From Sipunculus nudus (Eukaryota; Annelida; Sipuncula; Golfingiida; Sipunculidae), in the NCBI GenBank assembly GCA_026874595.1, contig CM049316.1, forward strand, positions 27,943,339 to 28,007,338: a stretch of 64,000 nucleotides of DNA. The letters are read 5' to 3'. The position numbers were made by a program, and so were the translations under genes. Shown here piece by piece: positions 21,441-33,600 of this stretch. How positions within the stretch are numbered: position 1 is the first letter of the stretch; the number at the start of each line of letters is the position of its first letter. The notes under the pieces were generated by a model. That model was given only the letters and a program-made list of their open reading frames with translations. It was not told where the DNA came from and did not search any database.

Positions 21441-22079
21441 ATATCAGAGTTTAGTTATAACGGTCTATATTCATGAAATAAAGTATCCACTTCTCCAGGT
21501 TTATGGCTATACACTTTAAGTTTAATTATTCGGTATTGATGTGTGATCCACTGGGATAATATTTTAAAGGGCTATAACAAATCCTGGTTAATATAGCTAT
21601 TTTAAAGACAACGAGATGGACAGAAGATACTACACAATTTCTTCATTACTGGTAATTTGTGGTATAACACTGACAACAATACTCATTAGAGATGAGCCTA
21701 TGACAGTTCAGCCCCTTCTTCTATTATCGCTCAAGATAAACCCTATCCGCTTCTCTGATAATGGAAACTTTCGACTTTACATTTTAACATTATTGATCTG
21801 GGATTACGAGATAAATTCTCACCTTAGTCCAGTGGCTTTTTACAAATACGATCAGTGCGTTAGGACGCCGTTTTTCTCCATTCCAAGAAACCGACAGAAC
21901 TATTCGGGTTTACTTATGAGCAGTGGCGCTACCTTCAGGATGATCTTGGAATTACGTTTAAAATAGTTTATATATTCTTCACTAGGTGTCAGCAAAAGAC
22001 GGCATTCACATCCACACTTCAGTTTACTTAGTAAAGGACCAAAGACTGCATACTGAAACGAGGTAAACCTTAATAAATA
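21441..22079. other. no supported gene
   Basis: Contains a 116-codon open frame (21,616-21,966, plus strand) with a hydrophobic N-terminal stretch, but no recognisable domain or splice context. No repeat recognised. Confidence 0.35.
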
Positions 22080-22423
22080 TACTAATTAATTTGACAAAAT
22101 ATAATTTAATGTAAAATAAATTTGTATTATGTGAAATTATGCAACATAATATAATATAATACAATATAATATATATTACAATATAAATAAATAATATAAT
22201 TTATAATATATAATTTAAACATAATACAATATAATACAATATAATATATTTTACAAATATAACAATATAAAATAAATAATATAATATATAATATATAATA
22301 TATAATATAAACATTATATAATACAATATAATATATTTTACAAATATAACCATATAAAATAAATTATATAATATATATTATAATAATATAAACATAATAT
22401 AATACAATATAATATAATATAAT
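22080..22423. repeat. AT satellite (AATAT-type higher-order repeat)
   Basis: Dense AATATAATACAATATAAT-type sequence with longer repeated phrases (ATATTTTACAAATATAAC) about 70-80 bp apart. The same AATAT sequence resumes at 23,107-23,150, on the other side of an inserted transposon. Confidence 0.85.
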
Positions 22424-23106
22424 CAGGGTTCTCCACTAGCCAGTATAGCCTGGCGCACCGCCACCTTTCATTTCTCACCACCAGCCTTTAATGTTACCTG
22501 CCACTCTTTCATCTGTCCCCGCCACCCTTTCCCTGTCCCTGCCAGACATACAGTGGTCAGGGATAACAAGGACTGGCCTTACAGACTTACCCTGCAAGGG
22601 GTCTTGCTGAGTGATTGTTAGCCTGGAGTAATTAAGTTGGTGTCAGTGTTGGGATCTTATCATCACAGCCAGTGACATCAGGTTACTGGATGGGTATAAG
22701 ATAGCCCACTGCTGTAGAGTAAGAGAAGCCACAACTCCCTTGTGCCCTAATTGCTTTTTAATTACACAATGCCTGTTGGCATGGATATTAGTTAACATTG
22801 ATACATATTCCGTCTGTGGCTTCTAGGGAGGTATATTCACTCAGTGTGCTGTCATAACAGCTGGTCTTTAAGTGATACAATAAATTTCTATATTTGCATT
22901 CTTTTTGTTGTTCGTATGACAGCTCATACAAACAAATTACGCATGCCCTTCCTCTTGCTCTCAATGTTCCTACTTGCATAAAAAAGCCATGCAGATTAAA
23001 TTTTTAATCAGACAATAAAAAATGCTTGACGCACAACAGGTTAGCACCAGGCCTGTTTCGACCGCTCTTACCACCAGCCTATCAGAATTTCTAGTGGAGA
23101 ACACTG
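22424..23106. mobile_element. hAT-like element inserted in AT satellite
   Basis: 683-bp element with inverted ends CAGGGTTCTCCACTAGCC and the complement of CAGTGTTCTCCACTAGAA. It interrupts the AATAT satellite, which flanks it on both sides, so a target duplication cannot be resolved. Contains a CACC/GCCACC-rich left part. No transposase seen. Confidence 0.75.
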
Positions 23107-23586
23107 ATATAATATAAATTATAATATAATATAATGTAATATAACAGAACAGAATAGAACGATACTTTAACGACTAGTTCAATTATACATGCAAGCACAG
23201 ATCATGTAATTATACCCAACAAAAGCGTCCAACATACGCTTAATTATGCAAAAGCAGAAAATCAACAGAGAATAACTTGAAATTTAGCTTTCATATTTTT
23301 ATCATAGCCATCATTATTTCTCTTTTGTTTTATTATGTCGATCATTCTAGGGAGTAAATATTTTGCTTCTTTAGTTTTTTTCGAAGATCACAAATAAACT
23401 TGATACGGTTTGTTGTCGAATAAGTGGTACAATTGTCATCTTAAAAAGACGTATATTATATTATATTATATTACATCAGTCTTATTGACTTGACTTTTAT
23501 ATTATATCAATCTTGTTGACTGTCTTAATTCATGTGTGATCAAACAGTTACATAATATGAGCTTTTGATTTATTATGTAAGCACAA

Positions 23587-23588
<2 letters not shown>

Positions 23589-23637
<49 letters not shown>
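23589..23637. repeat. (AT)n microsatellite
   Basis: Near-perfect AT dinucleotide run of about 49 bases. Confidence 0.98.
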
Positions 23638-23641
<4 letters not shown>

Positions 23642-24102
23642 TTAAGTGAGAATGGTATGTTTGATCAATGAGATAAATTTAAAAAACTTTTCCTATTTCA
23701 CTTGGATATATATAAAATTCATCACTCTGATTAAATAATAGGTCATTAATTAATTTACACTTCCACCTTGTTGCCGTTTTATTAGGGAACGAAATGGGAG
23801 CGTTATGTGGTTATATGACCTATATTATTTTAGTATAAATTCGAATTCATATATTACATATCAACTTATTCCGCTATGAAATGCCTAACATTCTCTCCAA
23901 ACTGTTTTTTTTTTTTCAATCTAAAATTTTTCATTGAAAAACAATTTTAAAAAAATGCCCGCTGAGACAAACGGTCATTTATTTAGCAAGTTCACATGCA
24001 GCCAACTTGCAAGTAGAATACCAGCGCCTGGCGACACCTGTGTTTTATTTGTGAACTACCAATAAATTTTCATATTGCACCGGCGCGCCGACTCCGTGAC
24101 CT

Positions 24103-24222
24103 ATGACCCAAGAGTGCACCTGCTTCCGGGTCACTTGTAAATTGCAGACGACGCCGCTATCGACAACACATGGACTGTGTTTGTGTGTAAATATCAACAT
24201 GTGCCGCCAACAAATCGTGTAG
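24103..24222 (+). other. upstream ORF in putative 5' UTR
   Basis: A 39-codon ORF starting ATG 24,103, with a second in-frame ATG at 24,199, and ending TAG at 24,222. That is 37 bases before the main start and in a different frame. If the transcript starts upstream of 24,103, this would reduce initiation at 24,260. No sign that the peptide itself is conserved can be assessed. Confidence 0.3.
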
Positions 24223-24259
24223 CCCTGCCCCACTGGAGCGCAATTTGAACAACATAGCA

Positions 24260-24299
24260 ATGCCACGGCGTAAACAGGTCTGCCCCAAGCGCATGAAAT
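24260..24299 (+). CDS. first coding exon of an RRKQ-motif (NuRD-recruiting) zinc-finger regulator
   Basis: Reads MPRRKQVCPKRMK plus one base, then a consensus donor GTAAGTAC at 24,300. From family knowledge, an extreme N-terminal M(S/P)RRKQxxP motif is found in SALL, FOG/ZFPM, BCL11, teashirt (MPRRKQQAPRR) and ZNF827 (MPRRKQEQPKR). It binds RBBP4/7 of the NuRD co-repressor complex. In several of these genes exon 1 codes for little more than this motif and is followed by a huge intron, exactly the arrangement here: no later exon can be found in the remaining 39.7 kb. PKRM resembles ZNF827 most closely, with teashirt as the main alternative. The start has G at -3 and lies in a CpG-rich region. 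The zinc-finger part is expected beyond the right edge of the window, so fingers are inferred rather than seen. Confidence 0.75.
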
Positions 24300-24450
24300 G
24301 TAAGTACTATCAGTAAACTCACAGTTAAGTTGATGTCCGTGTTGTTAAGCGGGTGTTGTGTTTTGGGGCCGTGTGTCACAGCGCGAGCAGTCCCCGACCC
24401 GGGCTACCGTTCATTAACTGTCAACTAATTCCTAGCAAATGTTCTCTTTA

Positions 24451-25270
24451 TTTACGGGCCATTGTGTTTGTGATGGTTTACAACCATGCAAGTTAAGAGT
24501 GAACAATATGAAAGCAGAGTCGGACTTGGGATAGATATTTGCTGGGAACAGAGGGGTTTTGAGCGTGTTGCAATGGTAACCATCTGCCGGGAGAGCTTGG
24601 ATGCATCAATCACTTGTTTCATGTCCAAGTGTCAATCAAACGTCACAGCGCCTTTGTAGGGAATAACGATCCATCTCCCCTACCTTCCATCAGTTAGGCT
24701 GTGCCTCCTTCGGCGTATTTGTTCGGCCGGGCAAACAAAGGCCACTTGCTTACAACTGACAGGACTAAAGATTTATAGCTCTGCTGCGCCTTGCAAATGA
24801 AACTTTGGAGATTGACAAGCCGACAGAGCGCGCTTGGTCTTGAATAATGACCTCATAAATAATTGGCACTGTCACATTAAGAGTTCATCTGGTGCACGCC
24901 GGGATATTTGATCACACAGCTCCAGCTTGAAATAAATGATTTTCATCAGGGAAATGAACAAGTGATGTTAATAGTCAGGTGATTGATGGGTGTTGTTATC
25001 AGCCCGAGCCTCCACAAATAATGCCATTTATTTTTCATACTTGTCACTCCACAGTCACGTAAATAATAGTTAATGAGGGGTTTCCTGCAAATGACCCCTT
25101 ACCCCGGTTTTTGTAACAGTATGTAGCTTGCTTGCTGAAGTTGGCCACTGCCAGTTTCAGAATCGCACTGATTACCAACTGTCAGAACAGTCGTGATGTA
25201 TGCCTAGGCCTCCCCTGCCAACAAGACTTCCACTTCACTTTACAAGTTGCCGGTCGTTCTCCTGCCACTT
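24451..25270 (+). promoter_or_regulatory. candidate intronic cis-regulatory block A
   Basis: About 800 bases of non-repetitive, relatively GC-rich sequence directly after exon 1, unlike the AT-rich surroundings. Contains an exact TGATTGATGG at 24,980-24,989 (Pbx/Exd-Hox consensus TGATTNATGG), the complement of TGATTGAT at 24,604-24,611, and Meis-type TGACAG at 24,757. Role is inferred; conservation not testable here. Confidence 0.4.
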
Positions 25271-26683
25271 GTGTTTTGTAACTCCGTCATGGATATACCC
25301 TGCAAGTAAATAGATTTCCTTAACTGTCCAAATAACACCACCTATTATAATTGGGAATAAGCCTGTCTTGATTTGACAGTTCTTATCTGTTTTAATGTTA
25401 CAGATAAGTTAATTTTTTTTATAGAAATCCCTTTGGAACAAGTAGGTTTTTAAACCATCAAAAGACTTTAAATTAAAAAATTGCTTTTTTGTATTTCTGG
25501 GTACATATGTAGGAAATACTATAGATTTTCTTAATTGTCTAAATATAATTACCAGTCATTATATCACAGATCCATTATTTATAAATAGATCTCTTAATAG
25601 CTGTGAAATCATTGACAAATGTAACTTGATCGGACTTATCATATGCATAGAACCAGTTCGTAAATAAATCTCAGATTTATAATAAGTTGAAATGGACATA
25701 TTAATTATAGAAGAACTGGATGGATTAAAGATTAAGATTTTGACAGTTGGATACTGGAGTTGGTGATTAGTAGTACTGTCTGTTCCCAAATTAGATAAGC
25801 TGTCAATAATCACAGAGATAACAGATAACTTGTCAATATTGGAAGCTCCAGCTTCTCTCAGTGGGATACTTCTGTGGGAAATTAAATGTACCTTTTAATA
25901 CCTAATGATTTTCACTTAATTTCAAAGTCTTTGATAAATTCATTAAGGTTTATCAAGGAGGGTATATACTACAATCTCCTCGGGTTTATAATAGCATTTA
26001 GTGCACTGGAGCTGATCAAGTTTTTGGTAAAATTTTGATTTTTATTAATGATTACGTCAATCTACTAGACTTAGTATAATATGTCAAGAATAGTTCAAAG
26101 TTCATTATTTATATTCATTATTATTATTATTATTATTATCATTATTAGTAATTATTATTATTTCAGGTAGTAAGGACAGACAAGATATCATCTCAGTAGT
26201 ATTCACTCAGCTGAGTTATGGGTTAAAGTTAAGTTTAGGGATTTCATATCCAAGGCTTTTCTACAGGCATGTACTTTTATTTAAGTACATTGTATTTAAT
26301 TTGTCTCAGATATAGTAAGATTATATATTTATTCAACTATAAGGAATGTTAATGGAATTTTATATTATCATATTTTATAAGAAACAGCATCAAAGTTTGA
26401 TATACAACAGGCTTGGCCATGGTTCACACAGTGAGGTCAACATCATAATGAATAATGTGATGGGCAATGATTGAATTATGGGGAAGCTAAGACACATTAG
26501 CTCACATTCTGAAGTACACATTTATATTGATTAAAAATATGACCTTTATTTTTATATATGTAAACAACTAAATAATATATAATAATTATAATGTGTACAA
26601 AATGGGTACTGGTAAATGACTTAAAAAGTGTCAGTAAAAAAACCTGAACTTTACTTTTATCCTCACTCATAATTTTCACCCAG

Positions 26684-26764
<81 letters not shown>

Positions 26765-27059
26765 GGGAGAGAGAAGAGACATTTTGTAGTCAGCACAGTA
26801 TGGCCTACCAACTAGTGTTAAAAGGTTCAAGGTCATTTTCAAGGCCATCTGTTCTCCTGTTCCCTGACATCATTATGTTGTGAGATAAATGTTTGAATGA
26901 ATTTTTTTAGATATTTTTTTGTAGTATGTCTGCATCAGCATTAGTTTAACAGTAGAAGAGGAGCTATAAATTAAATTTGAAGGTTGTTCAAAGCTATTTG
27001 GATAATTAGCAAGTGGTCCTTTTCAGAAATGGGAAGAAAAATCTTATTCCATTTAAATA
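25271..27059. other. AT-rich intronic sequence with microsatellites
   Basis: No gene supported. Contains a TTA-trinucleotide run at about 26,118-26,160 and a long (AT)n tract at 26,686-26,758 that creates artefactual Tyr-Ile ORFs. Confidence 0.6.
26686..26758. repeat. (AT)n microsatellite
   Basis: About 73 bases of uninterrupted AT dinucleotides. Confidence 0.98.
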
Positions 27060-27530
27060 GTAATAAGCTGACACAGACTTAGGGTTGGTCAGATGAAATT
27101 AATGAGAATTTAAATGTTATTTTGGGCATGCAAAATGGCCATCTCAGTCAGCGACTTGATGAAAATGGCAGGTTATAAAAAATACTATAGAGATTCTAAA
27201 TTATTAAGTTAGGAGTTTTAAGTAGTATTCCATTGATGTTAATTGCCAGGAGAAAACAATTATGGTCAATGACACAATTTGTATTCCAAACTAGTGCATA
27301 TGCAATGCATCAGCAAAAAAATCCAATATGTTTTCCCTGTGGTATATTTGCATAAAAGATGAACCGGGCACCCAGGGTTCCTGCTAATGGCAATAATTTA
27401 TCATCACTGTGTTCCTTTCATCTTCTCATCAAAGAGATACAGTTATCTTTGGCTCTCAGCTTCATTAATAAAAGCCTTTTGATGAGTGCCAGAAAGTGGC
27501 TCTTAATTGACTTAACACAAGTGTATCTAT
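27060..27530 (+). promoter_or_regulatory. candidate intronic cis-regulatory block B
   Basis: Non-repetitive block with many homeodomain/POU-like words (ATTTGCATA, TATGCAATGCAT, TTAATTG, CTTAATTGAC) and no open frame of note. Its complexity contrasts with the flanks. Assigned as a possible enhancer by inference only. Confidence 0.3.
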
Positions 27531-29734
27531 GAATAAATAGGTATTTTTATTTCTTATTCAGAACTGTGATTACTTATATGAATGCCTGCAATCTAAATAT
27601 ATAAGTGGAATTTATTGGTACATAATCACACTCGGTCACACACTGAGGCATTGTAAAATCTCTATCATGTATTTATAAACTATTCTTAGCTGTCTCAAGG
27701 GATATTAGAGAGGGATACTAAAAGGAATGGAGGGAGGAATAATTCCATTATTTATATACTTGTTGGACCTGTCAACCATTCATTCATTCACCCCCACGGA
27801 GCTTCAGAAATTTAATAGATATGACACATACACACACACACACACAAAGAACTGAAAACGTTATAGTTGCTTTGATCATCATTGTTTACTTTTGTATGGA
27901 CTTATGACCTGTTACATAATAAGATGAATGTGTGAAGTGTGAAACTTATGTCTGATGCCTGATGTAATAGGTTTAGGTCACAGTTGATTCAGCTTTATCA
28001 ACCATCAGGTGCCAGACACTAAGTACTGCATATCATCCACATTAGCCAGGATGATTCCATGCCAGATAAGATATCCACATATTATTTCAATTAATATATC
28101 ACACTCAGGTCCGAGAAAAAGTGAATGTTCCCACATCCTGTATGTAAAACTTTAAGGAAGGATTACAATGATATAATTGATCAAGTAATTAGTCAGGTGT
28201 ACTCAGTACAAATACTTGTACTTATAATACAAATACTTCAGTCTCTGACCAAGTAAATGCACAAGTGCAGGAAATATTAATTTACATGATTACAAATGTA
28301 GGAGTTTTGTACTTCAGTACATTTGATTATTTCTTAATCATGTATTTTGCAACTAAATTTTAAAATAATCATACTATTTACAGTGTACTTTATCATTTTT
28401 TTTAATTGGGTGTAACTTTGAAAGTCTCATATCAGATTGGTATGTAGAAATTTTTCTCAAGATGGAAATGGTTCGAAAATCCCTGTATGTATGACTTGAA
28501 ATTAACTTGATTTTTTTTCTTCAGTACTTTGATTAAAAGTACTTACAGGGTTTGAAATAAAGAACCAGAGCTTGACATAATCAACTGGCCAGCTACCTAA
28601 GCAAGTGACTGAGACAGATGGGCAGGTGTAGTCAGGTAGTTCCTTTCCCCCACACATCTGACTGGCTTTCATCATTTATAAGTGAATAATTAAATCATAT
28701 AAAATGAGAAATGTGGCACAAGGGACCTTTAAGGACAGTCTCAAGATGAGAATTAACTGTGGAGAGTTTTTCAGTGATTGGACCTGTATAGTCTTAGAAG
28801 AAACTAGAATAAATCTCCTGGGTGACCAAGCCAACATTTGCTGTATTAAAGAGTAGGAAATAACAATTTTTTTGCAAGTTTGGTTACATGTTATATTACA
28901 ATGCAATATACCTGGACTCTGGCATGAGCTGATATAAACATGTTTAACAACAGGATATATATGGTTACGATGATGTTAGGAAGATTAATGCTTTAACTCC
29001 TTCACAGCTAATGATTCCTGTCTAGGCTGTCTGGAGGAGAACAAAGTGTCTGTCTTGCGTTATCATTGAAACATGACAGGTGTGTGGGGTGATGCCTCGT
29101 TAACACTATTAATTGTCAATCAATGAACTAACAAGATACTTGGGTCAGTTTTGTGACTCAAGTAGGAACTACTACAAGAAAGGAAAGGTATTTAAGGAAT
29201 TGTATATATGTGTATAATTATATATGTTTGCATGTGTTTAAGACAACACTTACAAGAGGAAATATTGGAGGTACAGTCTGAATGTTTGTGTATGTATGAT
29301 AGGGCTAATACCATGTATTGGTATCAATGTATGAATCTGTGCCAGTGGACTGATATGAATTTATATGTCTCTGGTATATTAAGCTAAAGATCAGTTTGAC
29401 AAGAATAAGTATGGTCATTGATGGCTCTGAAAAGAATCTATATATTGATTTTTATATTAAATTTATAATTATCTCTAGTTCATACCTAAGAAAAGGTAAA
29501 AAATATATGCATGGTGTAGAAAACAATTATTGTTACTTAACAAGAAAAGTCAGTCTTATATCCTGCTTTAGATAGTCATGCAGTATTTAAAAAGATATGA
29601 CTAAAAAGGTTTTAAAGAAAATATGATACTCTTCATCTTATCATAATTAGAATATTATTTTTTACAAGAATCAAATTGATAATCAGATTGAAACACAATA
29701 ATCAAATTGAATCGATTTGATACCCCTGAGCAAT

Positions 29735-29945
29735 TCACAGGCTTAATAGATGAGACCTGGACATTTGAGGGGTAAGACACTAGGCTTACTCCACCTAGGT
29801 TTGATCCCCAACATGGCAATGAGAGTCGGCTGTAGTTTCCTGTCCAAGGCTGGTGGTTTTCTTTGGGTTCCCTGGTTTCCTCCACCCCTGCAGACTATTG
29901 AATACCACCATCTGAGCCATGTAGAGTGTCACAATTATTTATGAT
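29735..29945 (+). mobile_element. tRNA-derived SINE-like insertion
   Basis: Contains a B-box-like GGTTTGATCCCC at 29,798-29,809 preceded by an A-box-like stretch (GAGGGGTAAGACACTAGGC) at about 32 bases, followed by TTTCCTGTCCAAGGC and GGTTTCCTCCACCCCTGCAG body sequence typical of SINEs. Ends uncertain. Confidence 0.5.
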
Positions 29946-30399
29946 GACATTTTGTACAATTGATGTAAAATAAATGAAGTTTATTTACAATATATAACTC
30001 ATAAGGGAAAGTATTGGTACAATTGTTTATAATGTGCATGTTTGAGGCAGGTAACACTTGTGGAAAGAGTGGATGTGTGTGCATGTGTTTTATATGTGAA
30101 TGGCTGTGCACAGGTGTACTGTTTCATTTAAGAGACTTGCCTTTCCTGTAATTGTCAGTGTGCCCTGATAAAGATAAGAACTGATAAGGCTCAGTGCTGA
30201 AGTAAAGGCGGTTACCTGCTGAATACTGTGGAAGGAATGTAGCTATCTGAAAGGATATAAATTAACAGGCACAAATTACTGATGGTATTGTCAGTACACA
30301 TCATATGTGTATCTATCTACCTGCCTGGCAGTGTAGTACCTATCAGATATACAATGATGCATTACCGTGACACCTGGCACCATACAGCCCCTGTTCACA

Positions 30400-30403
<4 letters not shown>

Positions 30404-30455
<52 letters not shown>
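30404..30455. repeat. (AT)n microsatellite
   Basis: About 52 bases of AT dinucleotides. Confidence 0.98.
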
Positions 30456-30456
<1 letters not shown>

Positions 30457-32459
30457 AAATAGTTTGTGCACGCCAGGTAAATGTGGCGTATTCATGTTAA
30501 GTTACATGTATTCATTAGCTGTCTGTAGCAAGAAACTGTCACATATTTATATTTTAATTCTTAATTAAAGAATGTTTTTATACTGGTACTAAAGGGCGAT
30601 TTTGATAACTTGGTTTGTCAGTTCAGTGTATATATATATATATGTTGAACAAGTGCTCTAATCTTGTTAAATTCCATGTATATATGTAATGCACTGAAAG
30701 ATCTGCATTATGCATTTTGAAGTTGCTGCATAATTCTTTTTGGTCTGTTGTTTTGGTCTTTTTAGAAGTACATGTGTTGACATCTAGAGGAGGAATCTGG
30801 TACTATTAGGGAAGTTCTGTCAGGGAAAATCAAAGTACATTTTGTAGTTGTCTATTTTGGTTTAGCAGTGGTGGAGGAATGAGCTCTGTGAGTGCTCCCA
30901 GAGCCTATATGGTTAAGACTCTTACCTTATTACTGCCAGGAAATAATGACCACTATTGTTTGGTCTGGGTGAAAGATTTTACACCATCACTATCTATTAC
31001 AGCTACTGTATCCAACCCAAAGGACCGCTTTTCTTGGCCTGATCATAGTAGTAAGGGTTTTCTTTATGTCCAGTCATAAAAAAACCCATGCTGGTATATT
31101 GTTTAGTTAATACTCATATTTTCTAGCATCTGTTAACAACAAATACTACTGAAACTGTTATATATTAATAGACAAGTGTTTGATATAATCCAGGGCCATT
31201 GGAGCTAGTGTATGAGGGTGGGGAGTGATCACATTTTCATCAAAAGTCAAGTCTTTCTTCACTCAGGTTCAAGAGCTTGATTACCAAAGACAACTAATTA
31301 CTATTGATTACATCACAGGACTATTTACAGCAGCTTATTTTAATAACCAATGAATTTATTGTCCCCTAGGTGGCAGCACCTATTTAATTAAAAAATATGG
31401 TAATAAAATCATGGTATTAAGTGTTACATGATTCAGGGGGTCTGTATGCATATGTACATGTCATGTTAAGTGTCTGTAATGCTTGTAACCTGTCTAGGAT
31501 GCTCTGTTCTGTGTGTCCAAGCATCCAATTAGATATGAGAATTTCTAGCTGTTGGATACAGAGACACCAAAGCTTGCTCTTGTAGCATTCACTGACCATT
31601 GCTGACCATGTTAAACAAAAAACTGCTGACAACTGACCTTTACATCTCAGTAAAATCAGATAATCGTAAAATGTCATGGTACATAGGCACATAATGTTTC
31701 AATTAAGATGTAAAATAATGGGAAAATTGTAACATTTTAAAATTTTGACATAATCCACCCAAAAGCAATCTTCTCTTTAAGAATTTTGTCTGAGTGTCTT
31801 AGATGGACTCTTCATATATTTATGGATTTCAATATTCTTTCAACATTTTTAATACCCAAAACAAAGGGAACAGTTACCTGAGCATTAATGAAAATTGGCA
31901 ATGTATATAAAAGAGTCAGTTGTTACAATCATCTTATTAATCATTAGTTTGGGGTGCAGTTTCTTAGTTATCTCATGACAGATTAAAAAACAATGTCCCC
32001 AGGATAGGTCTGTTTGAATAAAATGTTGCAGATAAAATTGAACAATAATGAAAATCTACTGATATTTTCAGGTATTTTTAAAATTATTTTCATACTATAA
32101 TTTTCTTAGCATCTGGTAAAACAAAACTTGTTTGAAAGATCAGATATTGGGGGAGGGGAGGGGATGCAGCCTGAAGCACCCCCTGGCTATACCCCTGTGC
32201 AAATAAATATAATTTTAAGATAAGAAATAGTAGGTGAACTAAGGTTCCTGAATGCCAGCATGCATTGAAATTGCAGCATGTGTGATAATAAATGCATTAA
32301 AAATAAAGGACCATGCCATTTAGTTTTGGTACCTTGATGGTTCATATGATATGATACACTGGCAGATGTCTCCTGCTGTTTCACTGATATATCTGCATTG
32401 GTTTGATTGGCCACGCTTGTATTTACATGAATAACTTAATATTGCTTCTTGTTACAGTT

Positions 32460-33600
32460 TATTTCTGTAGTTACTCTCAATTGGGGCAGTTGGTGTTTTA
32501 AACATTAAACGTCACTCCCGTTACCAACTGTTTGATTTGGTGAGATTTTAAGCCATTCCAGCTCCGTTGCACTTCTCAGAAGAGTTAATGAAAGACAAAA
32601 ATGCTTCGTAAAAGGCACCGGCTCTTCTCAGGGGGTAAGTAGTGCCATGACAAAGATGTCAATAATGTCATGGGTCTCTCCTAGGGAAATAATGTCCGCG
32701 ATATCTAAAAATAATGGATAAAGAATACAGAAGATTACTAATGAGCAAATGAATGAGGGCCCCCTGGTAAAAAAGATTGTGTCTCCTCAAATTATGAAGG
32801 TCCCTTCACATGCTGCCAAGATAAATGGCCAGTGATGGAGCCCCTGTTTTCTTTGTAGCGGGGATTTTGAGATCATTATGAGCTTGATGATAGGTCTGTC
32901 AACTGCTGCAGTGGCTGAGTCTCTTGCTGTTTCTCCTGTCAAGCTCAAGGTGTCATAAAGCAAGATGTGAACTAAGAGCAGCTCCCGAAGATCAGGCTGC
33001 AAAGAACCCGGTGGACTGATGGCACAATTAGAAGTCTTGCTGTTAATTGATAAATCATGTATTGGAGCAGTTTTTCAAGGGATCAGAACATGTGACCAAC
33101 ACTTTAAGACTTGGTGGTTGCGGGTGCTCTCCTGATTGTCAGTATAAATAGGAGGTGCTTAAAAACGTTTCTGGCCTGTCAGCTGCTTCACCCGGACAGC
33201 TGCCACTTTACAGGACTTCACCAGAATAACACTGCCAGTTCTCACTGTCAACGGCAGGCTGTTGAAAAGGTGCATTAAAACAAAAAGCACCCAGGCTCCT
33301 CAAGCCATTTATCAGTGCCTTTCTTGGGCTAAAAGCTTGTCAGACGCAGTTTCATCTGTCTCCATTGCTACTTGTACAGTTTTTAGCCTTACAAGAAAGA
33401 TCGCTGCACTCTCTACTTAATATCCATGCTCCCCTGTGGCACACCCTGCCTGCAAACACACAGACTTGCTTTGTCTCAGATAAATTGTGCACCTGCAACC
33501 CTTTGTTTACAGAACGGTTCATGCTACCTGAGAACGGATCGGCAGTAATCTTCTGCTTCAGTTCTCGTTAGATGCTGACACCTGAGAAATAATCTCAAAA
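32460..33600 (+). promoter_or_regulatory. candidate intronic cis-regulatory block C with TATA-like site
   Basis: More than 1 kb of complex, non-repetitive sequence. Contains TATAAATAGG at 33,143-33,152 followed by two CAGCTG E-boxes (near 33,180 and 33,197), and a donor-like GGGGGTAAGTAG near 32,633. Could be an enhancer or an alternative promoter. No coding frame is convincing. Confidence 0.3.

Larger units (their letters stand above)
24040..24450 (+). promoter_or_regulatory. CpG-rich promoter/5' region of the RRKQ zinc-finger gene
   Basis: GC- and CpG-rich island in an otherwise AT-rich window (CCGGCGCGCCGACTCCGTGA at 24,080; ACCCGGGCTACCG near 24,400). It surrounds the small first coding exon. 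No TATA box at a sensible distance. Plausibly a CpG-type promoter, perhaps bidirectional with the minus-strand zinc-finger gene. This is inferred from composition and position. Confidence 0.5.
27531..32459. other. intronic sequence, repeats and simple sequence
   Basis: Includes a CA run at about 27,828-27,846, TACTTG/GTACTT-rich repeat debris at 28,185-28,545, a SINE at 29,735-29,945 and an (AT)n tract at 30,404-30,455. No coding exon supported. Confidence 0.5.

Noticed and set aside
21616-21966. 116-codon plus-strand ORF with hydrophobic N terminus
   Set aside because: No recognisable family, no splice or promoter context, AT-rich chance ORF cannot be excluded. Not called as a gene.
24045-24379. 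Two minus-strand ORFs (61 and 73 codons) over the RRKQ exon
   Set aside because: Overlap the CpG-rich region and the opposite strand's exon. No conserved motif.
26497-26848. ORFs with long Tyr-Ile repeats
   Set aside because: Direct translation of the (AT)n microsatellite.
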